The notes under the pieces are model-generated. The model made no database searches. It was not told the DNA's origin and saw only the letters and a list, made by a program, of their open reading frames with translations. Of a stretch of DNA of 64,000 nucleotides, positions 1 to 7,663 are shown piece by piece. Source of the stretch: Lachnospiraceae bacterium (GTDB lineage Bacteria > Bacillota > Clostridia > Lachnospirales > Lachnospiraceae); assembly GCA_017553505.1 (NCBI GenBank), contig JAFZLD010000017.1, positions 23,859 to 87,858 on the forward strand, given 5' to 3'. The position numbers and the translations under genes are program-made. Every line of letters starts with the position of its first letter. Positions within the stretch are counted from its first letter, which is position 1.

Positions 1-774
1 TTGGATTATGCATATTTTAGAGATAATTTTGGTTTACCTGACTTACCTAGACAAATTGATGAGCAAATAAAAAGTGTACGAGAATTTTTGAGGGTTGCTA
101 GTTTAACTGTATTTAGAAAACGGGACATGGCGGTTAGCTTTAGGAGCTGTGCAGATGGATTAAATGAAGCAAATGTTATTAAAGCTAATACAATGGTTCA
201 AATCGCAATTAATGAAGCTTTAGCTGCTGATGCACCCAAATTTAGCAGGAACAAACTCGAGGCTGCTGCTCAGTATGCACTTACATTGACTTGTAATCAT
301 AAAGAGTTTTTCCCTTTGATTCGAAAAGCTTTTTTTGAAGCAGGAGTGATACTTGTAGTACTACCTAATTTGTCTGGATCAAAAATATATGGAGCAACGA
401 AAAAAATTGGAAACAAATTTTTGCTGATGGTAAATGATAGAAGATTGTATTCGGATACATTTTGGTTTACTCTGTTCCATGAGATTGGCCATATTATGAA
501 TGGCGATTATGGAATAACTTTTGAAGACGAAAAGAATGGAACAGAGGATGCGGCTGATAAGTATGCAGAAGACGCTTTGATACCACCTGACGCGTATAAC
601 ACATTTGTGGCAAGTAATAAATTCAATCTGTATACTATAGGGCAATTTGCTGAATCTATTAATAGAGATCCGGCTATTGTCTTAGGAAGGCTACAGAATG
701 ATAAAAAGGTTTTGTTTACAGATTGGCAATTAACAAATGCGTTGAGACATCGTTATAAAGTGAAAACGAAATAG
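1..774 (+). CDS. ImmA/IrrE-family metallopeptidase, 5' end cut by window
   Basis: The reading frame is open from the first base, so the true start probably lies outside the window. The visible 257 residues carry the zinc-protease signature H-E-I-G-H at residues 160-164, followed by an acidic stretch with E-D-A-A-D about 20 residues later, as in the M78 (ImmA/IrrE) family. In that family the domain often follows an XRE helix-turn-helix in one protein, or sits beside a HigA/XRE antitoxin, and it cleaves repressors or acts in toxin-antitoxin and mobile-element control. The upstream part that would show a helix-turn-helix is not visible. Codon use is more A/T-rich than in the genes after 1.1 kb, and a recombinase remnant lies directly downstream, so this is likely element cargo. 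Family call is firm; role is inferred. Confidence 0.8.
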   Translation: MDYAYFRDNFGLPDLPRQIDEQIKSVREFLRVASLTVFRKRDMAVSFRSCADGLNEANVIKANTMVQIAINEALAADAPKFSRNKLEAAAQYALTLTCNHKEFFPLIRKAFFEAGVILVVLPNLSGSKIYGATKKIGNKFLLMVNDRRLYSDTFWFTLFHEIGHIMNGDYGITFEDEKNGTEDAADKYAEDALIPPDAYNTFVASNKFNLYTIGQFAESINRDPAIVLGRLQNDKKVLFTDWQLTNALRHRYKVKTK

Positions 775-946
775 CAAATATGAATACCACTTAAGTGATA
801 TTCAATCAGTTATGAGTCATGCTGGTATAGAAACGACCATGGATATTTACGCTGAGTCAATCGATAAGAAAAAGCAGGAGTCATTCGACAAATTAGCGTC
901 AAAATTGGATAGTATCTTTTTGAAAAAAACTAGCCATAAAAGCTGA
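764..946 (+). pseudogene. C-terminal remnant of a tyrosine recombinase (integrase)
   Basis: Reading the frame that contains the ATG at 812 gives about 60 codons ending at TGA 944-946. It contains L-S-D-I-Q-S-V-M-S-H-A-G-I-E-T-T-M-D-I-Y, which matches the last conserved block of phage-type integrases: the GH-x-x-I-x-T-T segment and the catalytic tyrosine. The frame is closed upstream by TGA at 761-763, and no catalytic Arg-Lys-His-x-x-Arg region precedes it, because the metallopeptidase gene occupies that space. It is therefore a stub left by deletion or recombination. It marks the edge of an old integrated element. Confidence 0.75.
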
Positions 947-994
947 CAACAATTTGTAAAATAATTCATTTTGAAGACACGCATAATAAATGTA

Positions 995-1032
995 AAACAG
1001 GCTTAACTAAGGATAATTGAGCCTGTTTTTTT
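995..1032 (+). terminator. Rho-independent terminator
   Basis: Arms AACAGGCTTAA-like and TTGAGCCTGTT pair around a short loop and are followed by a run of eight or more T. It closes the mobile-element remnant before the TetR promoter. Confidence 0.8.
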
Positions 1033-1088
1033 TATTAGATAAAGTGCATTTCATTTTGAGAATGATAAATGTAAAAAAAGATATGCTC

Positions 1089-1138
1089 TTTACAAAAAAG
1101 AGAAACTGTATTACAATAACGACCGACAAGCTGTCGGT
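1089..1138 (+). promoter_or_regulatory. Promoter and TetR-type operator of the tetR gene
   Basis: -35 TTTACA (1089-1094), 17-base spacer, -10 TACAAT (1112-1117). A 7-3-7 palindrome, ACCGACAAGCTGTCGGT, occupies 1122-1138 just after the -10, where a bound repressor would block initiation. The same palindrome with a different centre recurs at 1911-1927, before the transporter gene. Confidence 0.85.
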
Positions 1139-1165
1139 TACCGATTACAACTTTAGAGAAGAATT

Positions 1166-1789
1166 ATGAGAATAGTAAAAACTGCGGAAGATAGAAAAAA
1201 CGAAATACTTGATGTGGCTGAAGAGCTTTTTGTCGAGAAGGGTTATGACAATGCCAGCACCAATGATATCATAGCAAGGATCGGTATCGCGAGAGGTACG
1301 TTATATCATCACTTCCGTTCCAAGGAAGAGATACTTGATGCCATTATAGACAGGATGACAGGAGAATGCATTGCGAAAGCCGGGATGATAGTAAGGGATA
1401 AGAAGCGACCGGTTCTGGAGAGAGTTACCATGGCTATGGTAGCCCTTAATACTACAGGTAATGCCAAAGATGTGGTGATGGAGCAGATGCACAGGCCACA
1501 GAACGCCCTGCTTCATCAGAAGATGCAGGACAGGCTCATAGGCGGAGTGGTGCCTCTTTTTGCCGAGCTGATAACAGAAGGCAATAAGGAAGGCATATTT
1601 AATACCAAGTATCCGATGGAAGCATCCGAAATGATTATGATTTATTCCAATGAAGTCTTCGACGATGACAAGAACCTGACCCCGGAGCAGAAAAAGTCCA
1701 AGGGAATTGCGTTCTTATACAACGCAGAGAAACTTCTCGGGGCCAAAGAAGGTAGCTTGACAGCGGCACTTATGCAGTTCTTTGGATAA
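1166..1789 (+). CDS. TetR/AcrR-family transcriptional regulator
   Basis: The 207-residue protein has a TetR N-terminal helix-turn-helix at about residues 8-55 (ILDVAEELFVEKGYDNAST, then GIARGTLYHHF and S-K-E-E-I-L), which is the family hallmark. The C-terminal ligand-binding half is divergent, as usual. The gene sits behind a palindromic operator in its own promoter, and an almost identical palindrome precedes the MFS/ABC exporter genes that follow. By family precedent it represses itself and those exporters and releases DNA when it binds a substrate of the pumps. The inducer cannot be predicted. The start is the ATG at 1166, preceded by AGAGAAG. Confidence 0.9.
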   Translation: MRIVKTAEDRKNEILDVAEELFVEKGYDNASTNDIIARIGIARGTLYHHFRSKEEILDAIIDRMTGECIAKAGMIVRDKKRPVLERVTMAMVALNTTGNAKDVVMEQMHRPQNALLHQKMQDRLIGGVVPLFAELITEGNKEGIFNTKYPMEASEMIMIYSNEVFDDDKNLTPEQKKSKGIAFLYNAEKLLGAKEGSLTAALMQFFG

Positions 1790-1867
1790 AGACAGTGTAA
1801 TTAAGACCGAAATCAGTGTATTAGAGCAATCGCGCACTACCATGTGATATACCCAATTTAGAAATAC

Positions 1868-1893
1868 GGGACTTACCGAGCATAGTAAGTCCC
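1868..1893 (+). other. Perfect 9-bp hairpin between tetR and the exporter operon
   Basis: GGGACTTAC (1868-1876) pairs with GTAAGTCCC (1885-1893) around an 8-base loop. It is followed by ATATATT rather than a T-run, so it is a weak or atypical terminator, or an mRNA stability element. Confidence 0.5.
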
Positions 1894-1910
1894 ATATATT
1901 AAACTTCGCA

Positions 1911-1927
1911 ACCGACAACTTGTCGGT
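1911..1927 (+). promoter_or_regulatory. Second TetR-type operator, upstream of the exporter genes
   Basis: ACCGACAACTTGTCGGT keeps both 7-base arms of the operator at 1122-1138 and differs only in the 3-base centre. It lies about 65 bases before the MFS start. This links the transporter genes to the TetR protein. No clear -35/-10 pair was identified around it. Confidence 0.8.
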
Positions 1928-1991
1928 GAAACACAAAGGTGAACGCAACCGGACAGACACGAAATGACATACATAAGAAAGAGTGGGGAAG

Positions 1992-3251
1992 ATGGAAAGA
2001 AAAAGCAATTTTGGAAAGTTTTTATTATTGTGGGCAGGAGAGCTCATTTCATCGGTGGGCGGCGGGCTCACTGCCTTCGGACTCGGAGTATATATCTTTA
2101 GGCAGACGGGAAGCGCGGCAAGCATGGCCATAATCACGCTTCTTGGATTTCTTCCGACGTTGCTGTTATCGGTTCCCGCAGGAGCACTTGCGGACCGTTA
2201 TGACAGACGCCTTCTGATGATGTTAGGGGATGGGTGCTCTGCCCTAGGCGTGATATATATCCTGATCTGCATGATTAAAGGTAATGCAAGCATTACGCAG
2301 ATCGGTATCGGTGTTTTTGTAAGTGCGTGTTTCTCGGCACTCCTTGAGCCGTCCTTCAGGGCTACGATTACAGATTTACTTACCAAAGAAGAATTTTCAA
2401 GAGCCAGCGGTCTTGTATCTCTGGCGGGCAGTGCCAGATACCTTTTATCACCTGTCATAGCAGGATTCCTTCTTTCGATAAACGACGTAAAACTGCTTCT
2501 GATAATTGATATATGCACATTTTTCCTGACAGTAACAAGCACAGCGGTGGTGCGTCGTGGAATCGAGGCCCAAAATGTTGAAAAGAAGGAACCTCTGCTA
2601 AAGAGCATGAAAGAAGGCTGGCACATCCTGTGCGCCAAAAAGGGCGTGATTACCTTGGTGGTGATATCCTCTGTTATCACTCTCTTCATGGGAGTATTTC
2701 AGATTCTTGCGGAGCCGCTTATTCTTTCTTTTGCCGATGCAACAACACTTGGAGTTGCGGAGACGCTCTGCGCCTGCGGAATGCTTGTAAGCGGGGTGCT
2801 ACTTGGAATAGAAGGACTTAAGGGTAATTATGTCAGAACTCTTGGAATGGCACTAATCTTTGCCGGAGCTGCCATGCTGGGATTTGGACTTACGGAAAAC
2901 ATCTTTGTAATCTGCGTCTTTGGATTTTTGTTTTTTGCGGCACTTCCTTTTGCCAACAATTGCCTGGATTATCTGGTGCGGACGAGTATACCGGATGACG
3001 CGCAGGGAAGAGTGTGGGGGCTGATAGGATTTATATCACAGTTTGGATATGTATTTGCGTACGGACTGTCGGGCACAGCGGCGGATGTCCTTGGAAAGCT
3101 GACCGGCCGTGGTGTAGGCAGAGGCTCGGCGTTTGTTATTATGATTGCCGGAATTTGCCTGTCACTTTCGGCTTTGTCGGTATTTATTTCGAGAAACGTC
3201 AGGGAATTGGAAAAAGAGGGAAACTATGTATCGAAGACTGATTCTGAATGA
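1992..3251 (+). CDS. MFS drug/metabolite efflux transporter
   Basis: The protein of about 419 residues has around 12 hydrophobic segments. The cytoplasmic loop ADRYDRR near residues 60-70 is the MFS motif A (G-x-L-A-D-R-x-x-R-R) between TM2 and TM3. The overall pattern resembles MefA/EntS-type exporters of Firmicutes. A GTG at 1983 in the same frame is an alternative start; the ATG at 1992 is preferred because AAAGAG lies 8 bases upstream. The 3' end overlaps the next gene by 26 bases, so translation is likely coupled. The TetR-type palindrome upstream suggests substrate-induced expression. Substrate unknown. Confidence 0.85.
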   Translation: MERKSNFGKFLLLWAGELISSVGGGLTAFGLGVYIFRQTGSAASMAIITLLGFLPTLLLSVPAGALADRYDRRLLMMLGDGCSALGVIYILICMIKGNASITQIGIGVFVSACFSALLEPSFRATITDLLTKEEFSRASGLVSLAGSARYLLSPVIAGFLLSINDVKLLLIIDICTFFLTVTSTAVVRRGIEAQNVEKKEPLLKSMKEGWHILCAKKGVITLVVISSVITLFMGVFQILAEPLILSFADATTLGVAETLCACGMLVSGVLLGIEGLKGNYVRTLGMALIFAGAAMLGFGLTENIFVICVFGFLFFAALPFANNCLDYLVRTSIPDDAQGRVWGLIGFISQFGYVFAYGLSGTAADVLGKLTGRGVGRGSAFVIMIAGICLSLSALSVFISRNVRELEKEGNYVSKTDSE

Positions 3252-5490
3252 TTTCAAAAACAATAAGCTGGCAACTGTTGCCACCTGTATATTCATGACT
3301 GTCAATGCGGCTCTTTTGGGACTCGCGGTGCTCCTTTTTGTGAATCTGTCGGGAGCCATTGACAGATTGATGGATGTAGCGGAGACGCCGGACTTTCTCC
3401 AGATGCATACGGGGGAAATCGATGAGAGCAAGATTACCGAATTTGCGTGCCAAAGAAACGATGTGGACAAGATGCAGATTTGCGGATTTTTAAACATTCC
3501 CAACAGCCGAATACAGATAGGGGATAAGTCCCTTGACGGAAATATACAGGATAACGGTCTTTTCTGTCAGAACGATTACTTTGACTATCTGGTGGACATG
3601 GACAACAACGTGATAGTTCCGTCCGCGGGCGAGGTCTACGTTCCGGTCTGCTACAGAAAGGAGTATGGCATAGTCCGGGGAGATCTTCTACATATCGGAT
3701 CGGAAACTTTGACTGTCACAGGATTTCTCCGAGACTCGCAGATGAACTCCATGATGGCTTCCTCCAAGCGTTTTCTTGTAAGCAGAGAGGACTACGACAG
3801 GCTAAGCTCCATAGGAAGCGAAGAGTACCTCATTGAGTTTAAACTTAAGAAAGGCAGCGACTTCAGCGCATTTTCCACAGCCTATGAAGAGGCGGGACTT
3901 CCGGGAAACGGCCCTACCATTACATATCCTCTTATCAGGATGATGAACGCCCTTTCGGACGGAATGTTGATATTGGTGATTCTGCTTATCAGCGTTTCAA
4001 TTCTGCTTATATCAACCCTGTGCATCAGATGCCTCATCCTTACCGGCCTTGAAAAGGACAAGTACGAGATCGGAATGATGAAGGCTGTGGGCGTCTCCGG
4101 AAGGGGAGTCAGGAGAATTTACATTTCGAAGTATCTTATTCTTTCGCTGGCGGGGACAATACTGGGATTTTTGACGGCACTTTTATCTGCAACGCCTCTA
4201 TCGGCTCAGATGAAGGAACTGTACGGAGATGCCGGAAAGCAGGGGCTTACATATATTTTCATGATTCTGGGAGAAATACTTGTGGAAGCAGTAATTTTAC
4301 TCTCCATAAACAGAACTCTCAAGAACATAGAAAAAGCACCCACAGTCTCTATATTGAACGGCCTGGGAAGCTTTGGGAAAAAGAAAAATCTTTGGATGCC
4401 TGCGGGAATCATCACAGCGGTTTCAACGTTTATCCTTTTGGTTCCGCTGAATTTATCCAGCACGTTAAAGGCGCCTGGGTTTGTGACTTACATGGGAATC
4501 GGTTCAAGCCAGATAAGAATCGACATAAGGCAAATGGATAATATCACGACACTTTCAGAGAATCTGGATAAAGAACTATCCGCCGATGAAAGAGTATCCG
4601 GCTTTACCCTGATGAGAACAGGTAGCTACAGGACGGTAATGCCTGATGGCAAGAGTGTTAACCTGCTTATTGAAAGCGGTGACCACGGTAAATTCCCTGT
4701 AAGATACAGCAAAGGTACTTATCCCCGGACTGATGCGGAGATAGCACTTTCTATCCTGAATGCGGAGGAACTGGGGTCGTCTGTAGAGGATAGCATAGAG
4801 GTATATCTTAAGGGCACTGACGGCAGCACAACGGTGAAAAGTTGCAGAGTCTGCGGACTTTACTCAGACATAACCAACGGAGGCAAAACGGCCAAAGCCT
4901 GCTTTGATACTGCAGAAGACGCCACTCCGGTGATGTGGAGCATAGCTTATGTTTCTTTGGCAGATGAGAGTCTTGCCGGGAACTGGACGAAAGAGTTCAG
5001 AGAAAACCATGTATCCATGGGAGAAGGAATTAAGGCCATGCCCATAAGTGAATACCTTAATGGTATATATGGCGGGACAATAAGCACCATAGGTAAAGCG
5101 TCGGTAGTCACCACAATACTTGCAATGGTAGTTCTTTTTGTGGTAATTCTCCTGCTGCTTAGGCTTCTTATTTGGAGAGAGCGAAGTGACAGCTCGTTAA
5201 AGAAGGCCTTTGGCTTTGCTTCAAGAGATATACAAAAGGACTATTTAAAGAAAGTGTCGGTGGCTGTATTGCTTGGAATCGGCTTGGGAATTTTTGCAGG
5301 TGTAATTCCGGGGCAATTCATAGCGGGACTTTTTCTTAACAGCCTGGGAGCCCGAGGCTTTAGATTTATCATTAACCCGGCATATGTATTTGCACTGGCT
5401 CCGGCGCTTACGATTATTACTGCTTTTGCTGCAACAGTCATCGGACTTTTGGAAATAAAAACAATTCGGGCATTTGAGTGTCTCCGTTAA
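3226..5490 (+). CDS. ABC transporter permease, FtsX/MacB type
   Basis: The 754-residue membrane protein has one N-terminal transmembrane helix (about residues 15-38), a long extracellular domain, a cluster of three helices around residues 245-365, a second extracellular region, and a final three-helix cluster near the C-terminus. This two-FtsX-domain layout is typical of MacB/BceB-like and lipoprotein- or antimicrobial-exporting permeases. The ATG at 3226 is chosen because AGAGGG lies just upstream; an in-frame upstream ATG at 3145 is inside the MFS gene without an RBS. The partner ATPase follows after 20 bases. Likely role: export of, or resistance to, a membrane-active compound. Confidence 0.88.
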   Translation: MYRRLILNDFKNNKLATVATCIFMTVNAALLGLAVLLFVNLSGAIDRLMDVAETPDFLQMHTGEIDESKITEFACQRNDVDKMQICGFLNIPNSRIQIGDKSLDGNIQDNGLFCQNDYFDYLVDMDNNVIVPSAGEVYVPVCYRKEYGIVRGDLLHIGSETLTVTGFLRDSQMNSMMASSKRFLVSREDYDRLSSIGSEEYLIEFKLKKGSDFSAFSTAYEEAGLPGNGPTITYPLIRMMNALSDGMLILVILLISVSILLISTLCIRCLILTGLEKDKYEIGMMKAVGVSGRGVRRIYISKYLILSLAGTILGFLTALLSATPLSAQMKELYGDAGKQGLTYIFMILGEILVEAVILLSINRTLKNIEKAPTVSILNGLGSFGKKKNLWMPAGIITAVSTFILLVPLNLSSTLKAPGFVTYMGIGSSQIRIDIRQMDNITTLSENLDKELSADERVSGFTLMRTGSYRTVMPDGKSVNLLIESGDHGKFPVRYSKGTYPRTDAEIALSILNAEELGSSVEDSIEVYLKGTDGSTTVKSCRVCGLYSDITNGGKTAKACFDTAEDATPVMWSIAYVSLADESLAGNWTKEFRENHVSMGEGIKAMPISEYLNGIYGGTISTIGKASVVTTILAMVVLFVVILLLLRLLIWRERSDSSLKKAFGFASRDIQKDYLKKVSVAVLLGIGLGIFAGVIPGQFIAGLFLNSLGARGFRFIINPAYVFALAPALTIITAFAATVIGLLEIKTIRAFECLR

Positions 5491-5510
5491 GGGACGGGAA
5501 GGTAAAAAGA

Positions 5511-6245
5511 ATGAGCGAGCTTTTAAAAGTAAAAAATTTAAAAAAGGGTGAGATTATCAGAGAAATCGGCTTTGAGCTTATGAAAGGCGAAATGACGGCA
5601 ATTATGGGGCCTTCCGGGTCCGGCAAATCAACGCTTCTTTACAACGTGTCCGGAATGGACAGAGCCGACGAAGGTGAGGTATGGCTTGGCGGGCAGGAAA
5701 TCAGAACGCTCAGCGAAGACGAGAAAGCTGATATACGTCTTCATAAGATGGGCTTTGTTTTCCAACAGATGAACTGCCTTTCCAACATCAATCTTATCGA
5801 TAACATAGTTTTCCCCGCTGCTCATGCAGACAGAAAGCGACAGAGTGAGTACTATGCCCGGGCAAGAGAACTGATGGCCAAATTCCACATAGAGGATCTT
5901 GCGGAGAGAAAAATAAATGAAGTCTCAGGCGGACAGCTTCAAAGGGCCTGCATATGCAGAAGCATGATAATGAAGCCTGATATCATTTTTGCCGATGAGC
6001 CAACCGGAGCTTTGAATCAGTCATCTTCGGCAGAGGTAATGGATGCGTTCCTTAAGATAAACAGTGAAGGAACTGCGATTCTTATGGTCACTCATGACAG
6101 CAAGGTGGCAAGTAAATGCGAGAGAGTGTTATATATCCTTGACGGCGAAATAAAGGGAGAACTTAGTCTTGGAAAGTATACCCCGGATAACGCAAGGGAG
6201 CGCGAACAGCAGGTGGCGGCATGGCTTACCGGTCTGGGGTGGTAA
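5511..6245 (+). CDS. ABC transporter ATP-binding protein (MacB/LolD-like)
   Basis: The 244-residue ATPase has Walker A GPSGSGKST, a Q-loop at FVFQQMN, signature SGGQLQRA, Walker B IIFADEPTGALN and the switch histidine in VTHDS. The DEPTGALN form is characteristic of the LolD/MacB/BceA subgroup that pairs with FtsX-type permeases, which fits the gene before it. The start is the ATG at 5511 with GGAAGGT 7 bases upstream; an in-frame ATG at 5478 lies within the permease gene and has no good RBS. It is the last gene of the exporter operon. A weak extended -10 (6279-6287) for the next unit follows. Confidence 0.92.
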   Translation: MSELLKVKNLKKGEIIREIGFELMKGEMTAIMGPSGSGKSTLLYNVSGMDRADEGEVWLGGQEIRTLSEDEKADIRLHKMGFVFQQMNCLSNINLIDNIVFPAAHADRKRQSEYYARARELMAKFHIEDLAERKINEVSGGQLQRACICRSMIMKPDIIFADEPTGALNQSSSAEVMDAFLKINSEGTAILMVTHDSKVASKCERVLYILDGEIKGELSLGKYTPDNAREREQQVAAWLTGLGW

Positions 6246-6278
6246 CTCTGATAAAAACAAATAAAACTTGCTCTACAG

Positions 6279-6287
6279 TGGTATAAT
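6279..6287 (+). promoter_or_regulatory. Extended -10 promoter of the GT4/GH13 pair
   Basis: TGGTATAAT is a TGn-extended -10 about 45 bases before the glycosyltransferase start. No convincing -35 is seen, which is acceptable for extended -10 promoters. Confidence 0.55.
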
Positions 6288-6331
6288 ATAATTAATAAAA
6301 ACCACTGAAAAGTGTGCGAAGGATTTGTGCT

Positions 6332-7663
6332 ATGAATATATGCTTGCTTAACGATTCTTTTCCGCCGGTAATCGACGGGGTGGCCAATGTTGTGCTTAAT
6401 TACGGCCGCGCACTTACGCAAAATCATGGAGCCAATGTTATAGTAGGGACGCCGAAGTATCCTAATGCGGATTATACCGGCTATCCCTATAAAGTTGTGC
6501 CTTATCCCAGTATAGATACTACCGGAATTATCGATGGATATCGTGCGGGCAATTCTCTTTCCGCCCGGGAAATCGATGAAATCGCGGAGTTTGGACCCGA
6601 TATCATCCATACCCATTGCCCGGCTTCGTCTACTCTAATGGCGCGTATTCTGCAACATTCTACAGGTGCGCCGGTTGTTTTCACTTATCACACCAAATTT
6701 GATATAGATATCGCCAGGGCGGTGGGGGATGGATTTCGAAAGAAAGAAGTCATCAAGGTTATGATTAACAACATTTCTGCCTGCGATGAAGTCTGGACGG
6801 TGTCGCAGGGCGCAGGGGAGAACCTTAAGAGCCTCGGCTTTGAAGGCGATTACAGGGTTATGCCCAACGGTGTCGATTTTGCGCGGGGCAGAGCCGATGA
6901 TGCGACGGTTAAGGCGGCGGTAAAAGAATACGACCTTCCGCCCGGAGTTCCGGTCTTTCTTTTTGTGGGAAGACTCGTAAAGTACAAAGGACTGCCGTTG
7001 ATTCTTGAGGCGTTGAAGATGGCGCGGGAAGCGGGGCTTGAGTTCAGAATGCTTATGGTGGGCTCGGGACCGGACGAGGAAGAACTTAAGAAAATGGCGG
7101 AGGATTTACGCCTGACGGATAAGGTGTTCTTTACGGGGCCGATACGTGACCGAGAGGTGCTTAGAGCGATTAATACGAGGGCGGACTTGTTTCTTTTTCC
7201 GTCCACTTACGATACTAACGGCATAGTGGTGCGCGAGGCTGCGGCATGCGGGCTTGCGTCGGTGCTGATAAAGGGTTCATGTGCCGCGGAGGGTATTAAG
7301 CACGGACGAAACGGTTATCTGATTGATGAAACGCCTGAGGCTATGGCGAAGCTCCTTACAGATATCTGCAAGGACATGGATAAGGTGGCCGAGGTAGGTG
7401 ACCACGCCATGAAGGAGATTTACCTTTCCTGGGACGACGCGGTGAAGATGGCTTATGAGCGCTACGGAGAGATTCGCGAACTGGCGGCTGCAGGGGAATA
7501 CCTTAACAGGAAGAGAGAGCCGGTGGATTATCTTATAGCGGCTGCAGCGGATGCGGCTGAAGCCTTTAAACGAATCGGTGATGTTCCGAAACATTTTATT
7601 ACGCACATACACGAGGAAATCGAAGCGGCAAGAGACCGCATGGAGGGACAGTTATGGCAGTAA
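6332..7663 (+). CDS. Family 4 glycosyltransferase (GT-B fold)
   Basis: The 443-residue protein shows the GT4 pattern: N-terminal acceptor domain with PPVIDGVANV and H-T-H-C-P, nucleotide-sugar domain with FVGRLVKYKG, and the E-x7-E region EAAACGLASVLIKGSCAAEG. It resembles diacylglycerol or phosphatidylinositol glucosyl/mannosyltransferases and related cytosolic enzymes. The start is the ATG at 6332 with AAGGA 8 bases upstream; an in-frame GTG at 6314 is less likely. Its last 10 bases overlap the start of the GH13 gene, so the two are translationally coupled. That suggests a shared pathway, such as storage glucan or glycolipid metabolism. The substrate cannot be told from sequence. Confidence 0.85.
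   Translation: MNICLLNDSFPPVIDGVANVVLNYGRALTQNHGANVIVGTPKYPNADYTGYPYKVVPYPSIDTTGIIDGYRAGNSLSAREIDEIAEFGPDIIHTHCPASSTLMARILQHSTGAPVVFTYHTKFDIDIARAVGDGFRKKEVIKVMINNISACDEVWTVSQGAGENLKSLGFEGDYRVMPNGVDFARGRADDATVKAAVKEYDLPPGVPVFLFVGRLVKYKGLPLILEALKMAREAGLEFRMLMVGSGPDEEELKKMAEDLRLTDKVFFTGPIRDREVLRAINTRADLFLFPSTYDTNGIVVREAAACGLASVLIKGSCAAEGIKHGRNGYLIDETPEAMAKLLTDICKDMDKVAEVGDHAMKEIYLSWDDAVKMAYERYGEIRELAAAGEYLNRKREPVDYLIAAAADAAEAFKRIGDVPKHFITHIHEEIEAARDRMEGQLWQ

Noticed and set aside
3145-3225. Longer N-terminus for the FtsX-type permease
   Set aside because: The in-frame ATG at 3145 lies well inside the MFS gene and has no RBS; the ATG at 3226 has AGAGGG and starts a typical permease N-terminus.
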